Shown piece by piece: positions 23,799 through 42,611 of a DNA stretch of 64,000 nt. The stretch covers positions 1,034,431 through 1,098,430 of the forward strand of contig NW_019774402.1 in the NCBI RefSeq assembly GCF_001039355.2, in the 5' to 3' direction. The stretch comes from Lingula anatina. Taxonomy: Eukaryota > Brachiopoda > Lingulata > Lingulida > Lingulidae. Every line of letters starts with the position of its first letter. Position 1 is the first letter of the stretch. The notes below the pieces were generated by a model that was not told where the DNA came from, ran no database searches, and worked only from the letters and a program-made list of their open reading frames with translations. The translations under genes and the position numbers were made by a program.

Positions 23799-26365
23799 TA
23801 TATATAGTGTATATGAGATACTGTGTTTCCTCCCCTGTGCTACTCAAGGACGTTGCTCATGCTAAAACACCTGTTGTTCGTCGTTATATGACTACTTACA
23901 AATACATAAAAATATATTCACATGCTGTTTTATCATCAATGCTCTCATCAGATCTGGTTTTTCACTCTTTTCTATTAAGACATCGGTCATTTTTTTATTT
24001 TTGTTTTGGTTGCCAGCCAAAGTACTAGTTTATGAATTTCATTATAAAAAAATCAATGATCTTATAAATCATATATGTGTTTTATTTTTTTATGTATTCT
24101 GTTATCAACTAAAAATTACTCCTCCCTGTTATTGTGAATAAGTATACCTATCATATTTTATCGAATTAGAAGAATTTGGAATTTAGAGAACTCAGACTAA
24201 TGGCCCTTGATTTTGATAAAATTTAAATAAATATATTTGTTCAGATTGTGTACATGTATGGGTTGAATTTGAATAGGTCGCAATCCTACCTGAAAAAAAT
24301 TTAGCTATGATAGTCGGATACCAGTTGACAGATGTTTGCAGGTAAATTTCTGTTATGCTTACTGATTTTCAGAGTAGGAATTGCATATGTTAGACTGATA
24401 CAAAATGATGTAATTTAAGATGCCTTGATCTAATCCCTCGGCATTAGTACACTTAATTCATTATTTAATTTATAATGATAATAAATAACTGAACCATTTG
24501 CTCATTTCTATTTTTCCACATACGGTAACGAAAACGGGGTCACTCCTAACCAAAGCACGGAGCTATTTACCTTTCTTAAACTTACTCTTAATCTGTTTAC
24601 TTATGATTTCTTTGGTTTTGCGTGTCTTAGTCGTTACCCCGAGAAGAACCTAGCACTGTTTAAGCAAGAGACTGTCCGGTACATTTATTGAAACAGCAGT
24701 CCGGTGTTTGCATTAAAGCAAACAATGTCAAGCAACAATGGATCACATTAGCTACATGTAACTGGACCTAAATAATATCTTTAGACGTTCAGAGGTGAGG
24801 TGTGGTTCTTCATATCACACAGTTATGCCGTGACCGACTCCCACACTCCGATGGCAGCCCTCGAACAGGTAAGTTGTTGCTTTTGATCGCCGCATAGACA
24901 CCATTATAGCGGTTGTATAGTCTTTGCTGCAAAAGTGAATACGCATAAAATGGCATACGGAGGGTCACGCTAAATATGAGAGCCAGCTTATGTAGGTACA
25001 TGTATAACTGATGGGACTGATAGGATGACGTGAATAAAAATTACCCTTCTGTTCTAGATCATGAACACCAGTGAGAAGAAAAGTTTTGGATGGTTTTGTC
25101 TCTGAGCAAGTATGTCACTGTGCATACTAGTGGTTTTATATATACTCAGATATCTATCTAGGTTTCTGCAGCTAGAGCCGATAAGCTGGGCTGTATTATC
25201 TTGACTTGTTGAATCTGAACCACTAAACAAATGGTATACTCAGGACATCCACCTTGATTTGTATCAGTCGCAACAAGATGATAATTTTATGACAAGGTAA
25301 TATTTGGGCAGTACGCGATTTTTATTACACGCCCGTACAAACTCTCAAAAGTCCAATTCGTCTAATTAAAATGTTTCCATAAGTTGAGGTGTGTCTATGT
25401 ATTTGGCTCTTTTTTACTGGTAACAGAAAAGACAGTATTATGTCTCACAATGCTGTGTTCTTATAGCTTTAAAACCAAGTTCAAATTTATAAGGCGTCAA
25501 TAGGCTTCACCAAGACGAACATGGGTATACACCGGTAGCAATACAATAAGAAATATATTGTTGGTTATTTTTATGATAAAACTGTTTTATGTGCTGTTAA
25601 AAACAGGTGCATACAGGTATGTAGATACATATCTTTTCTGCAGCATTTATGATTTTCGTGCCTGGCATCTACTGCATAGTTTTAGTATCCGCTTAAGGGT
25701 AGCTGTAACTGTTTGCATACCAACGCGCATAATCGTGTCTACAACTAAAATTGCACCTGGGTGTGTTTTTATACGCAAAGAAGTCTTATATAGATTTAAA
25801 ACTCATCAACCACTTAAGATAGATGCCATGTGCTTTTCGTCGTAGTAGTTTTCCACTGTACATGTGCTCTCCATACTTCAGTTCACATTGCGGTTGAACT
25901 GCCCGTTTAAGTCCGTTGACGTGGAACAGTAGTAGAATTTTGCCAAAGTAGTAAACGTCCTTCCACTATCATGAATACAGATCCACTGTACGTAAACGCT
26001 CCCTCCCCGTTTAGTCTAGTTACCAAATCAAGTTATTCAAGTATTCATCCCAGGCCAGAGTGTTATTAATATGATAAAGTATAAAGTGGGGACGTTATAG
26101 GGTCACGTCCTCGTCTTTGTCCTGTTTTATTACACCTGTTTTCGCGGGTGGTGGTTGTTAATGTCGAACTGCTTGTCTTTCAAAATTTAAAAATGAACTA
26201 CGTAAATCGTCTTTTTTTGACACAATGGCTCTTGGTTACCATTCAACCTAGCTGACAGTTGGTCTAGCCTTATTTCCATGTGGTATTTTTTCCTTTTTTG
26301 CTAACATTAAGAAGGGGGTGTGGCCAACATTTACTTGAATCTTGTAGTTTTTGTCGTCGTGTCTT

Positions 26366-27264
26366 CAGGCCTAACCAACTACCAGACTCGGCACCTACGG
26401 ATCCAGAATAAACCGGTATATCAGACCACACTACCCGTTTTCAAGGTGTGCGTCAGATCGCATTACAGAGTATCAGCCACCACACCGATTTTGCCTGGTG
26501 CGCGATGTGATAGCGATGATCGTAGTAATAGATAGACCCCGAGTCAGCGAGGGTTATGTGGCATACAAGAGTGCGAAGCACGAGTGGATGTCACATAACC
26601 CTCGCTGACGAGGGATCTATCTTATTTAGACCACGGGTCCATTAGCGGGTTATAACGCATTCATGCGAGACGTGTGGTTATGCGAGTTACACCACGTCTG
26701 AATCTTTTGTTCTTCACTTCCACCGTGGTCTAAAGCGGGGTTGGAAAGTAGTGCATCTCATCTAGATTCATGCGCTGCTGCAATTTTCCCTGTTTATGCT
26801 AAAAATCTGACAATACCGCAATTTTTAACATAAAATTTAGGTTCGAACATAGCCAATGATGTTTTGTAAATAAGAACTTGCAAACTTATATATTCATTTA
26901 GAAAAGTAGACCTAATTTTGATAGCGGAAGCATATTCTGTCGGGGGTTAAATATTTTCTGGACGAGATTCAGTGAGTCGTCTGTCGCCATGTTGTCACTC
27001 GGAACTACTCCGATGTCTCCGCACTCGACAATAGTATGGAGATTGCGGAATGAGCCAAGGATTCCATGTTGTTGTATTCATACGACTCCAACTTGACGAA
27101 AACGAGGCGCGATACCCGGATGACAGGTAGGCTTACAAAATTTGTGATGGGGTATGATACTCTGTAATGCGATCTGACACACACCTTAAAAACGGGTGGT
27201 GTGGTCTGATATACCGGTTTATTCTGGATCCGTAGGTGCCGAGTCTGGTAGTTGGGTAGGCCTG
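26366..27264. mobile_element. Long-TIR DNA transposon, CAGGCCT family, copy i (899 bp)
   Basis: The ends are CAGGCCTAACCAACTACC and its complement GGTAGTTGGGTAGGCCTG. The arms match for about 115 bp. The 5-bp target duplication is GTCTT (26361-26365 and 27265-27269). The interior carries a further hairpin (26529-26622, with arms GATAGACCCCGAGTCAGCGA and a near complement) and another inverted pair, TTTAGACCACGG / CCGTGGTCTAAA (about 26625-26734), probably nested miniature elements. No transposase was seen. Confidence 0.85.
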
Positions 27265-30200
27265 GTCTTAGTGCGTAGCATTTGTCATATTTGAAAATAC
27301 ACACTTGACTAAGCATCCAGGCCAAGTAGACTGTCGTGCCAATGTCATTCTCTTCACTTCGAATTTGTGAAAACAACTGACCCGCTGGGAGATCACTGCG
27401 TGCAAGACCACTCACCGGGTGGGGTTTGTTTTTTTTTTCAAATGTCTTGTCAAACCACATGAGTTAGTTGATGAATGAGAGTAGCGCTTAATCGTTTGAG
27501 AAATGGCGCCAAGACGTGCTTTTGTGTTGTGGTTACTTTATTAAAATTCAACGTTCGTACATGTAAGGTTGGTTGACATTTAGTTTTTCCTTCTTGTTCC
27601 CTTTTAGTCATTTTGGGTGCAAGTTCCTTCAGTGTTGAGATATTTGTTTATTACATATCTTTCATCAGTCTCCGCCGACACAAGCATATACAAGGACATA
27701 TTAAAATATTTTAACGGACTTCTATACTGATGCAAAACCCAAACCGCGGTGTGCGGATACCTGGAAAAAATTGTTAGATCTGGAGAAATCTACAGGCCGA
27801 CCCTGTCTTGCTAATGCTACGTGTTGAGTGACTGTGATTTTCTGAAAATTCCTGGAACAAATCTGGAGTTACAGGCCAAATAATTTTATCAAATACCCCG
27901 CCAGACAGCTAGGGACTGCTTGTGCTACACAGCAAATTAAAACGAAAGTTAAAGAATTCTCAGCTGACTCGCACACCGAGCCAACAGACTACAGGACAGA
28001 CACTCAATGCATTCAACAGCAACGACCCTGCTGGCAGTGTTTCACGCAGCAAAGTCGGCATTTTCTGCTCACATCGAAAATATTCGGATTGAGACCATTG
28101 TTTTTATTTCAAATTAGGCGCAAAAGATTTGTGCTTAAATTTGGAATATTTAAATGTTATAATGACTGAAAATTAAAATTTGTTTTGTATGACGACTACT
28201 TACCAAATAAGGATTCAATTTTAACAGACGTAAACAAAATCCCCTTTAAACGTGAACTTGTTTTTCATTTCATATTTACGCATTTATACATGTTTTTTTT
28301 TTTTTGCATCTTCAACGATGCAACTGTTTCAATTCGATGTGTTTCTAAACTTGTACAAAGTAGTCATTATCTATTCAATTTCTTAGAGCAAATATGTATT
28401 TTGGAGGTAATTAACTTGAAAGGAAAATTACATCTGTAGTGATATGCATATGTTATGAAAACCTTAAGACGAGTGCGATTTTGAACTGTTCTTGAGACGA
28501 CTGAGAGGCCCTTGGCACTGTTGAGGTGTATGAAGCAACTTGAAGTCATGCACAAACGAATAGTAGCTACCGGTAACGTCGAAATGTTTGAAAACTCCAC
28601 ATAATTAGTCCTTGATTATAGCCCAAATAGTACTTCTCTGACTTCAGACATTATCTATCACAAGTTCTTTTAAGTCTCATGTTCATGATAAAGCATATTT
28701 TTCTAAGTATATTATCCAGAAGTTAATTATCCTATCCTCAAGCCACATGAGTATGTCCATTTTTTCTGCTAAGTGGTTATCTACTATTTGATTGATGCGC
28801 AAGTTCTCTCCGTTTGCTATTTTTAAACCAGGCATATTCTGGTATTGATTTACATTCAACTTCACCATTGTCTTAAAAGACAATTTTAGGTACAAATCTT
28901 ATTTTAAAACACTATTAAAAAAAACATAAAATCGTACACTAAAAGATAAACTTTTTCCAAAAATCGTCGCCCTTTAAAAACGATGACCTTACATGAATTT
29001 AAGTTAGAAAATCATCCGGGACATGATGATTTATTTTTTTAACAGAGTGTAAGCCTAACATCTCCCGACAACAGATACAATTGTCAAGAAAAACATTTTA
29101 AGGTCATACATGAGACTGTACTGTCAACAACGTACTAATAAAACCAGTGACAGTCGGAGAATGCCACTGTACGTGACTGCCTTAGAGCCGTGAGGAAAGC
29201 CTCAAATAACGCTATCTTATAGAGTGATGCCCATTAGATAATTACTGAGTATAGTTGATGTTCAGGTCCACAAGGGCGGTGAATAGGGCTGTTTTGTTAA
29301 ATCATTGTGTCTTGCTAGTGCGAATCGTTGACCCGTAAATCGTCATTTTGCTTGTAGGGCCTTGTCCAAGAATCCATGACTTTTAGGTAAAACGTTATTC
29401 GATGACAATGACAGACATGGTCTCAATGACCTAGCCGTCTACTAGCTTCGAGCAGAAAGTGCAGTTGGACTGGCACCGACTCACATAACCGTCGTTAGCT
29501 GCGGGATTTATTCGCTAAATCTATCATTTCAAATACATATTTCCAAAGCGGGCCTAACCGATTAAGACGGTTATAAAGCAAAAATGATTTCCCTAATACT
29601 GCATCTATTTTATCCTGAACACCAAGACACCCCTTACACGAATCAGTTGGGAAAGTAAATATCTAATGATTTTTTAGATCAACTTTGTGAAAAAAGGCTC
29701 ATCTTTTTTTTATTATTCGTCTCGATTTTTCGCCGTTTTTGTGTAACAAAATACCACGGACTAGAATTGGCTAGAATCGTAGGAACAATTGCTTGCGAAG
29801 TCTTTTATTTCTAGTAGGGGAGGTTCGTAATGAGGACCCATCTTTGTAGTAGTTATCGTGTTTATATACCATTCTCTCCAAAGGTCAAATGTAAGGACTT
29901 GTGCTCTATACATAACAACACGTTTCCGATTGTTTTTAGTTTTGCACATTTTGATAAGACCCACTTTAGCTGTTGCATAGGTAGATAAGTGTAACTACAA
30001 TCACAGGCTAAACAAGACTGTGACACCGATCTCTCTCGTAAGACCTAACGAAAAGAAACAAATACTATCCCAGTGACAACTCGTGCACAGATAGGCAATA
30101 TAAACGTTGCCAACGCGGTCGTGAAAGGTGGGTCGTGTTCTTATTATGTACAATGCTGCTCGCTATTTGAAGATGTCATTGCTTATGAAGACCGCTGTAC

Positions 30201-33200
30201 AACTAAAATATCACAATGGCGGATGCTTCTCAACTGTCGCAATCTTCACATAATCCTCAATGGGGTTGGTACACCTGAAGAATTGGGTCGTTTTGTTAAA
30301 TGGATTTGGAAGTGGCAGCAACCCTTTTCTTTTAAAGTCATATATGCGTAGTCAAGAATTTCTCTATCAGAAGTCAATCAAGGGGAAACTAGAATGTTTT
30401 TTAAGAATTGTTCTTGCCGCGGTCTGACCCCAAATTACATTGGGAGTGGCTGCATTCAACGTTACCACCAATTACTATCACTATATAATACTATTCGAAA
30501 ACCACCCCTGTTTTCGCCTGTCATTTTGTCGTGCAATGTGTAATCTCACTTAATGGGAAAAAGGCATGTAAACAGCTTACAGCTACAGTATCAAGTCCAA
30601 TTAGACAAAAAAGATGAATTTATTTTCTTACCAGATAAACAAACGGTCCACACGTTATGCCCATCTGCTGGACATCCCATCTAGCTGGGATCAAATTATG
30701 CCTGGATCCAGCAATGGCTCTTGTCGGAGTCTCGACACCTGTTTCTTATCCACGAATGGACGAAGTCTTGTACTGCATCTGACAGCGTGGATAAAAACTT
30801 CACCCGCCTGCACTTCTATTTGCACTGCTTGATTATGGAATGTTTTATTATGCTGGTAGTCAAATGTTGACAAAAATTTGAGGATGAGTGAGAGAATTTT
30901 TTTTTTAATCAGAAAATTTCTTCATTTTGTTAACATAACTTGCATTTGTAAATTTGTCACGAAAAGAGAAAGATAATAAAAAGGGAACAAGACTAAAAAC
31001 AGTTTATGTTTCATAAAGTTTTTCCTCATTATTTTAGCAAATAAACAATTTTTCCATCTGCCCTTCCCGTTTGTCAGTTCCACACTGCCGGAAAACAAAG
31101 TAATAAAGCAGAAGGATGAAGGGAATTATACAACCCCTATATCATTTCACAGCAAATAAATTAACATAGCTAAAAAAGCCGTGACGCGGCCATTCATTTC
31201 AAGTAATTTCCTGTCAGTGTTAATATTACTTTTTATCCCTCAAGATTAAAGGGGTATTGTTCCTGTGGTTTTTAAGTGAGCTATTAATGCGCCATGTGCC
31301 TAAGATGTTAAGGGCATTGTGATTTCTTTCTTTTTATCAGCTCTGTTATCAATGATGTTTTAATTTCATTGTTTCAATAGTCTTTTACGGATATAAGTTC
31401 AGCGTGTTTCTGTGCTTTTTCTACAGTGAAACAACATATAAATCTCACTGTGGTAGCATTGAGTATCACTAGTTTGGGTCAAACACGCAGTGCAATAGAA
31501 ATCCACAATGATTTACATTCCAAAGATTGTGTTTTCTACTTTCAGCTTTGCAAAATGTTACACGCTAAGGAAAATATTTTGACCGTGAGGAAATACCACA
31601 GTGACTTATACATTATATCGTGAAAATGGGAAAAAAAGGTGTGTAGCACTTCGGGTTAAGTGTTTTCTGTTTTGTTTGGATTTATGGCAATGACCAATAA
31701 ACGCAAGCCTAAAATTTCAATTATACTCTGCAAATTATTGTTGCCGTTAACAGTGATTTGAGCATGCTTTATCAAGGTTGTTGTGGTAATGTCGGTGGAT
31801 GAGAATCTACAAAGAATGATTTTGTAAGTAATACCCTGCTCTTTTTTCTGTTATTATAGCAATATACATGCAATGTAATGTGATAGTAATGAGACCACCA
31901 TAGTCTTAGTGCAAAAACCAAAATGTTGTTAAGACTATTTCGTACATTAAGCTTAACCTGCTCCGTATAATAATGCCGAGAAATGAGTAACCCAGCTTTT
32001 AGGAAGTCAGCGCGCATAAGTGTTTTAAGCTGTTTTAGTGATACATGTGTGCACGGACACAATAGGAAAATACATGTGCATGTTGCATTATATAATATGA
32101 TAATTATAAGGTTTCAAATTACGCTTTACAAATATTTTGATGAATAGTCATTAATAATTTAGAAAATTATGCCATATCATAAATCTCGTAAACCAAGTCT
32201 AGAAAATGCTGCTTTCTTTTTCGCCTTCTGTTTTTGGTTAGTATATTGTTTTGAATGTCAGCCCCTAAACTATGTTTATTTATCAATTAGCCCCTGAATC
32301 ATGGTGTGAGCTGCTGGACCGTGTGCTTCTTGTCGTAAAAAATTACAATTTAAGTGGTAAAACACTTAACCTGGAAAACGCACCTTATTTATGCCGGCAC
32401 AACTGTTTCGACCTCCATCTCTGCCACCCAACATTGCAGGCTTTTTTTATAGTGAAGGCCTAAAGTCTAAATACAATTCCTCTGTCGACGTTCTTTTACT
32501 AAATAATTAATCAGTTCCACGTATTAGCCGCCTGCAGGGATTCAATCCTACATCAAGTCGCTGCGTTATTGCACTGGATTTAGTCTTGCTATGTCAACCG
32601 CTAACGGTTCTAGCGATCGCTTGGTCAATGCGGAACTATGCATGGTAGGTTTAGTATGTCTTTTTAAATTTGATCACGTATAACTCAATGTTGTTAAAAG
32701 TAATAAGACATTTAACGCAAGCCTTTCTGAGTCGAGAACATAGAGAATTTCAATTCAATCACCGCACTCGCCTTTTATTTACATTAGGTGCATTCTTTTT
32801 GTGGGATTGACTAATGCTTTTTTTGCGTTACTGTTGTATAAAGATACGTCGAAGAGATCAGAGCATTGGTTTATCCTGACAGACATTTTGATTGAACTGA
32901 AATAGAAATATATCATCTAAAAACATCTCCAGCATATTGGGATGTCACAAGCTAACTTGTCAAGCTTTACTTATTACTAGGAGTTGTGATCCGAAACTTA
33001 AATATTTTATGTATTGAAAACAGAAGGGATTTTAACTGGGCGGTAGAGGGAAGCATGTTACCAATACATGTAGTTTGAAACAAATCCTCGACCATTTACT
33101 AAAACAGTTATGAGTAAAATATTGAAATTATTGGTGAAATGCATTAAGTGTGATTAACTCTTCCTAAAATAGAAAAATTATACAATGGTCTAAAGAATAG

Positions 33201-34534
33201 AACGCAAGTAAAGTAATTACACAAATAAATAAACAAATAAATAAATACATAAATTTAATTAATAGATTATCGACCAAAGAAATAAATAGGTGATTAAATT
33301 TGGTTATCTCAAAACCTTAAGCTCCTACAGTATCAGCATGGTGTAGGCATAAATTGCCAACTTGTTATACGAATTTAAATACAGTTTTTTATGACGACAC
33401 CTGCAGAAAATCATGTACCATATCCGAAACCGTGCAAGGATGAACATTACAAATAGGTGGATGACGCATGAATTATACTTCCAGGATTCGTGGTCAAAAT
33501 TTTCACGTAGAGGTCGCGAGGAAATTCAACATAGACAACAATAGCCGGTTTCAATACGTTAATGACACATTTGTAACTCCATGCTTGCTCAGTTCATTCT
33601 CACTAGTTTGGGGGATCAAATTCTTTTCTCTTAAACCAAAATAAAGGATTCTTCAACTTTTTCCAAAAGTATAGACTACCAAACAAGATGACTTAACACT
33701 ATGATACTCTATGCATTAGAAAAAGGATAATAGAGAAATAAGTGGAAAACGGACTACAAACAAAAATATTACGTGAAGACACTTAAATTGTTTATGAATT
33801 ATTAAATGTCTCCGACGTATTCCTCTCTTGCTGAAGCGAATAACGCTTCAGGTATAACGTCGTCATCAATTGTCCACTCATGCATAATTGTTGCCTCTAT
33901 ACTTGACGAATCACGCAATACCGATCTTCTATCACATAACTTAGCTGACAATCGATGGGCAAATGACACTTACGCATAATTCTCAACAAAGCAGTACAAA
34001 CAGAACAAAATGAGCAAAGCAATATGTATGATGTCTTGCGTTTATTTCCTTTTTGCAACCAGAGAAAACACTACCAGAATGTTAATGGGAGACGCAAATA
34101 GTGAGGTACTTTACGGTACTTGAGGAAATGGCATACTTGCATTTGCAATCTATTGATTTATGTCAAAATCAGTGAGACATCATTGACACTGCGCATGCTT
34201 GAGTAAACAGATCGTGGCTGTCACGAACCAGGCAACTTACACACCGGAATATCAAAGGTCATATGATGGCGAAATGGTCTAATCCGCGCAACTGATTCAT
34301 TTCTGTGACATCGTTTTATTATCGATATCATTTATTTTACTAGCTGTCTAAACTTCTTTGTTTTGATAAACCGAAACGGCACCTCAATTTTTCGATAAGA
34401 ATGCCTACCTGTGGAATGTTACATACCGAAGCACAATGCTGTAGAAAAAACTGTCACCAACATGTGAGTATATCAAAAGGAAGGTGGTTTTAATCATGCA
34501 AGCTCAAATTATTCCTATTTTGCAGAAATACGAG

Positions 34535-39920
<5,386 letters not shown>

Positions 39921-41162
39921 ACAAGAAAACACGGGATTATTTAACCCATTACTATAAATACCTCACTTAAATGAGACATGATGTAAATGCAGAATCCACT
40001 TCGAACTGTAAATATTAGAATGTAGAAGAGTGTGTTTATAACCTCTTTGGTATGTTATACTGCGGAGTTATTAGTGTAAATTTTCATTTTATTACTTAGG
40101 TTAAAAATGCAACCGAAGATATTCCCATGGGCTTCTAAAGAAAATTCTGAGAAGACCCCTAAGACCCCATGATGGCACACAATAGAGAACCTTTACATTG
40201 TGTTTTGTTTCTTCGCGTTCATGTGAATAACCCCTGCGAAGTAAGCCAGAAAAAATGTACTAATATTTGGAATAATATTACTGTTGGCATTTATATTATG
40301 AACTGTGTTTTTGATATAGATAACAGGAGCGGATCCAGGATTATTTGTGTGTGTGTGTGTGGGGGGGGGGGGTCCGCGGACCCTACCCTTCCCCCCCTCC
40401 TGGCATGGGGTTAAAGGCCCGCTAAAAATTTGGTATTTTAGAGGGCGAACAGTGCCATTTGGTACAGTTTAAAACAATAATTCAGGTAGTCAAAATTCTA
40501 ATTTCAACAGGAGACCATGGGTGTGATTTTTTTCAGAATTCGAAGGGGGGATCAGGACCCCGTGAATCCGCCACTGGACAAATATTTATGTCGAACGAAA
40601 AAAAGCAAAACAGAAAAATATCAAATTTCATAGATTTTTAAAGTAAGAGTTATGGATCTGTTGCTAATAAAGGTCTTTACATATGTGCAGTTGTATTTTC
40701 GTCCATTACTTGTGAACGGCACGGAAGACGAAAAAGTTGATGTCCGTTTGACCTGTGCTGGAGTTCTTTTCAAAGTGCGCCTGCTAAACGTTTGGTCAAT
40801 TTCAAGGTAAAGAAGAATTAGGGCAATTTACTACAAACGGAAAGGAATCGACTTTTTGTCGAACATATTGCAACTGGTCATGCTCAGAGTTAGCAGCTTC
40901 ACACATTTGCTAATATTCAACCTTATTTTCAGCTTCTCTTATCTTCCATCGGCACCAATGCACGAGGAGCTGTTAGTCTACTACTAGTATAGTATGCACG
41001 TGCTATAAAGATTCCAAACTCTCTGCCTTGATCATATACAATGTGATACCTTTAAACACAAACCACTGTGATAAGCTTTTTGCTATCAATACAGTGGAAA
41101 AAAATAAAAGTGAATTTATGTGCTGTGTGTGTCTGTGTGTGGTATTGCGATTGTTATCCAAG
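39921..41162. other. Cholinesterase 3' flank, no further gene
   Basis: Noncoding sequence after the cholinesterase stop, with one hAT-like MITE (40324-40576). Nothing else was recognised. Confidence 0.5.
40324..40576. mobile_element. hAT-like MITE, complete (253 bp)
   Basis: Begins CAGGAGCGGATCCAGG and ends AATCCGCCACTG. Its interior has a GT repeat and G run and the segment TATTTTAGAGGGCGAAC, shared with the fragments at 1-122 and 2141-2247. The flanking 8-mers are not identical, so no target duplication is claimed. Confidence 0.65.
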
Positions 41163-41217
41163 CCCCTACCTACATGTATAAATGTACAGAACATCTAACG
41201 CATTCGGTCTATGACCC

Positions 41218-41519
41218 CATTTCCAGAGATTAGATCGATCTACTTTAGATCGACCTAACTCCCCGGGGGTTCACGCTAAATAGCTGTCAGCCGGGCGGAC
41301 ACGAAAGTTAATCACCCCCTTACAGCTTGTAGTAGGCGGGACGGACATTTAAGCCGGATTATCTGACAGTAATCTAGTGAGACTCCCTGCGGGGATAGAT
41401 CGATAGAGGGGGTAATTAACTATGGTGCCCGCTCGGCTGACTGCAATTCAGCGTGAACCCCAAGGGAGTTAGGTCGATCTAACTCTTAATCTCTAGATCG
41501 ATCTAAATCTCTGGGAAAG
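41218..41519. mobile_element. Palindromic MITE with GATCGATCTA arms (about 300 bp)
   Basis: The left arm begins TTTCCAGAGATTAGATCGAT and continues through GACCTAACTCCC and GGTTCACGCT. The right arm is the near complement, ending CTAAATCTCTGGGAAA. The matching place in unit 2 (55500-55770) lacks it. No coding potential. Confidence 0.7.
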
Positions 41520-42611
41520 CACCCTTAGTTGCTATCCCGGTTGCAATCTTAGCATGATTTTTAAAAAGTTTATCGTGTAATAGTGAAAGTGCATGAGATT
41601 ATTACAAATATACGAGGGCGGAGTTGTCCAAATTAACCTCCTGCTGTATCCCCTACACAGTAAGAGGTTTAAAGCGATAACACACACCAACAGAAGTACC
41701 TGGTGTCGATGATATTTCTAAGCTGCCAAAAAGACGTATGCTGGTCTAAACGGATCATTAATGGATCATAATACATGTAGTATTTCAATTACAATTGTGA
41801 AATCCGAATGCAGGGACGGTCGATCATTGATTTATAAAAATACCAGATAAAATACATGCAACTCGATTAATATGCAGATAATTATTTATAAAACCGGCAC
41901 AAAAAGACAACCCGGTTTAAATACAAGTAAGTATTTATGTAATAAATGATTTAACCCCTGTATTTTCTGTGCACTACTTAAGGCTACCCTCTACCAGGGC
42001 AAGTGATATATTTTTTACAGATATTCACAGATATGTCTCTAGCTAGATAGATGGTCATTTAAAACTCAACTCGCCCTGGTAGAGGGTAACTTAAGGCCGC
42101 CAGTTAAAAACATGTCAAGCACTTATCACAACGTAAGATAAACACACAAGCCAAAGTTTTGTTGATGGCCTTGCAACTGAATACTGATCAAATATTCTTG
42201 TCGTATGCACGTCTCATAAATCCTCTCAGATCCACTCTGGGTAAATATTAATGTTATCTCTAAACACGTCATTTACTGATTAATTTTTGGGTTGGTGGGC
42301 TATGTTGTACGCGTGCATCCTGCATGAAGACCTTAGGCCTGTGACCGCTTTAGGGATATCTTATCCTCTGACACTTACATGTATCGTGTAGCCATTAAAC
42401 CGGACTACGGGTACGCGCAAGATCGATAACTGATTTATTTCTCGTAAGATTACCGTCCGCCCCCTTCCCTATTAATAAATTTAGGTTATTAATACAATGC
42501 AACTCACGTGTAGCCGCAAGTAAGAAGACAATGTGTGATTACTCACAGCAGTAGGACGCCGCTACCCCTTCCCAGCAAGGAGTCAACACGGCCCCGCGTG
42601 ATCCTCGCTTA

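Larger units (their letters stand above)
20073..34534. other. Long region without a supported gene
   Basis: AT-rich sequence in which I see no exon with convincing family similarity. It holds a 127-bp direct repeat (22274-22400 and 23672-23798), a complete long-TIR transposon (26366-27264) and A/T-rich simple stretches such as AAAT repeats near 33223-33260. Open frames here are short, without recognisable motifs, and I could not support them. It may be intergenic or intronic sequence of the cholinesterase 5' region. Confidence 0.5.

Noticed and set aside
27005-27460. 151-residue minus-strand open frame
   Set aside because: It runs through the right terminal repeat of the transposon (ends 27264) into flanking DNA. 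The same 'LPNYQTRHLRIQNKPVYQTT'-type peptide appears at every copy of the repeat, so it is a transposon-derived chance frame.
30614-30873. Overlapping frames on both strands near 30.7 kb
   Set aside because: Moderate composition bias but no recognisable family, no convincing splice sites and no partner exons.
32520-32640. Possible tRNA-like B-box (GGGATTCAATCC)
   Set aside because: No A-box or cloverleaf could be fitted around it.
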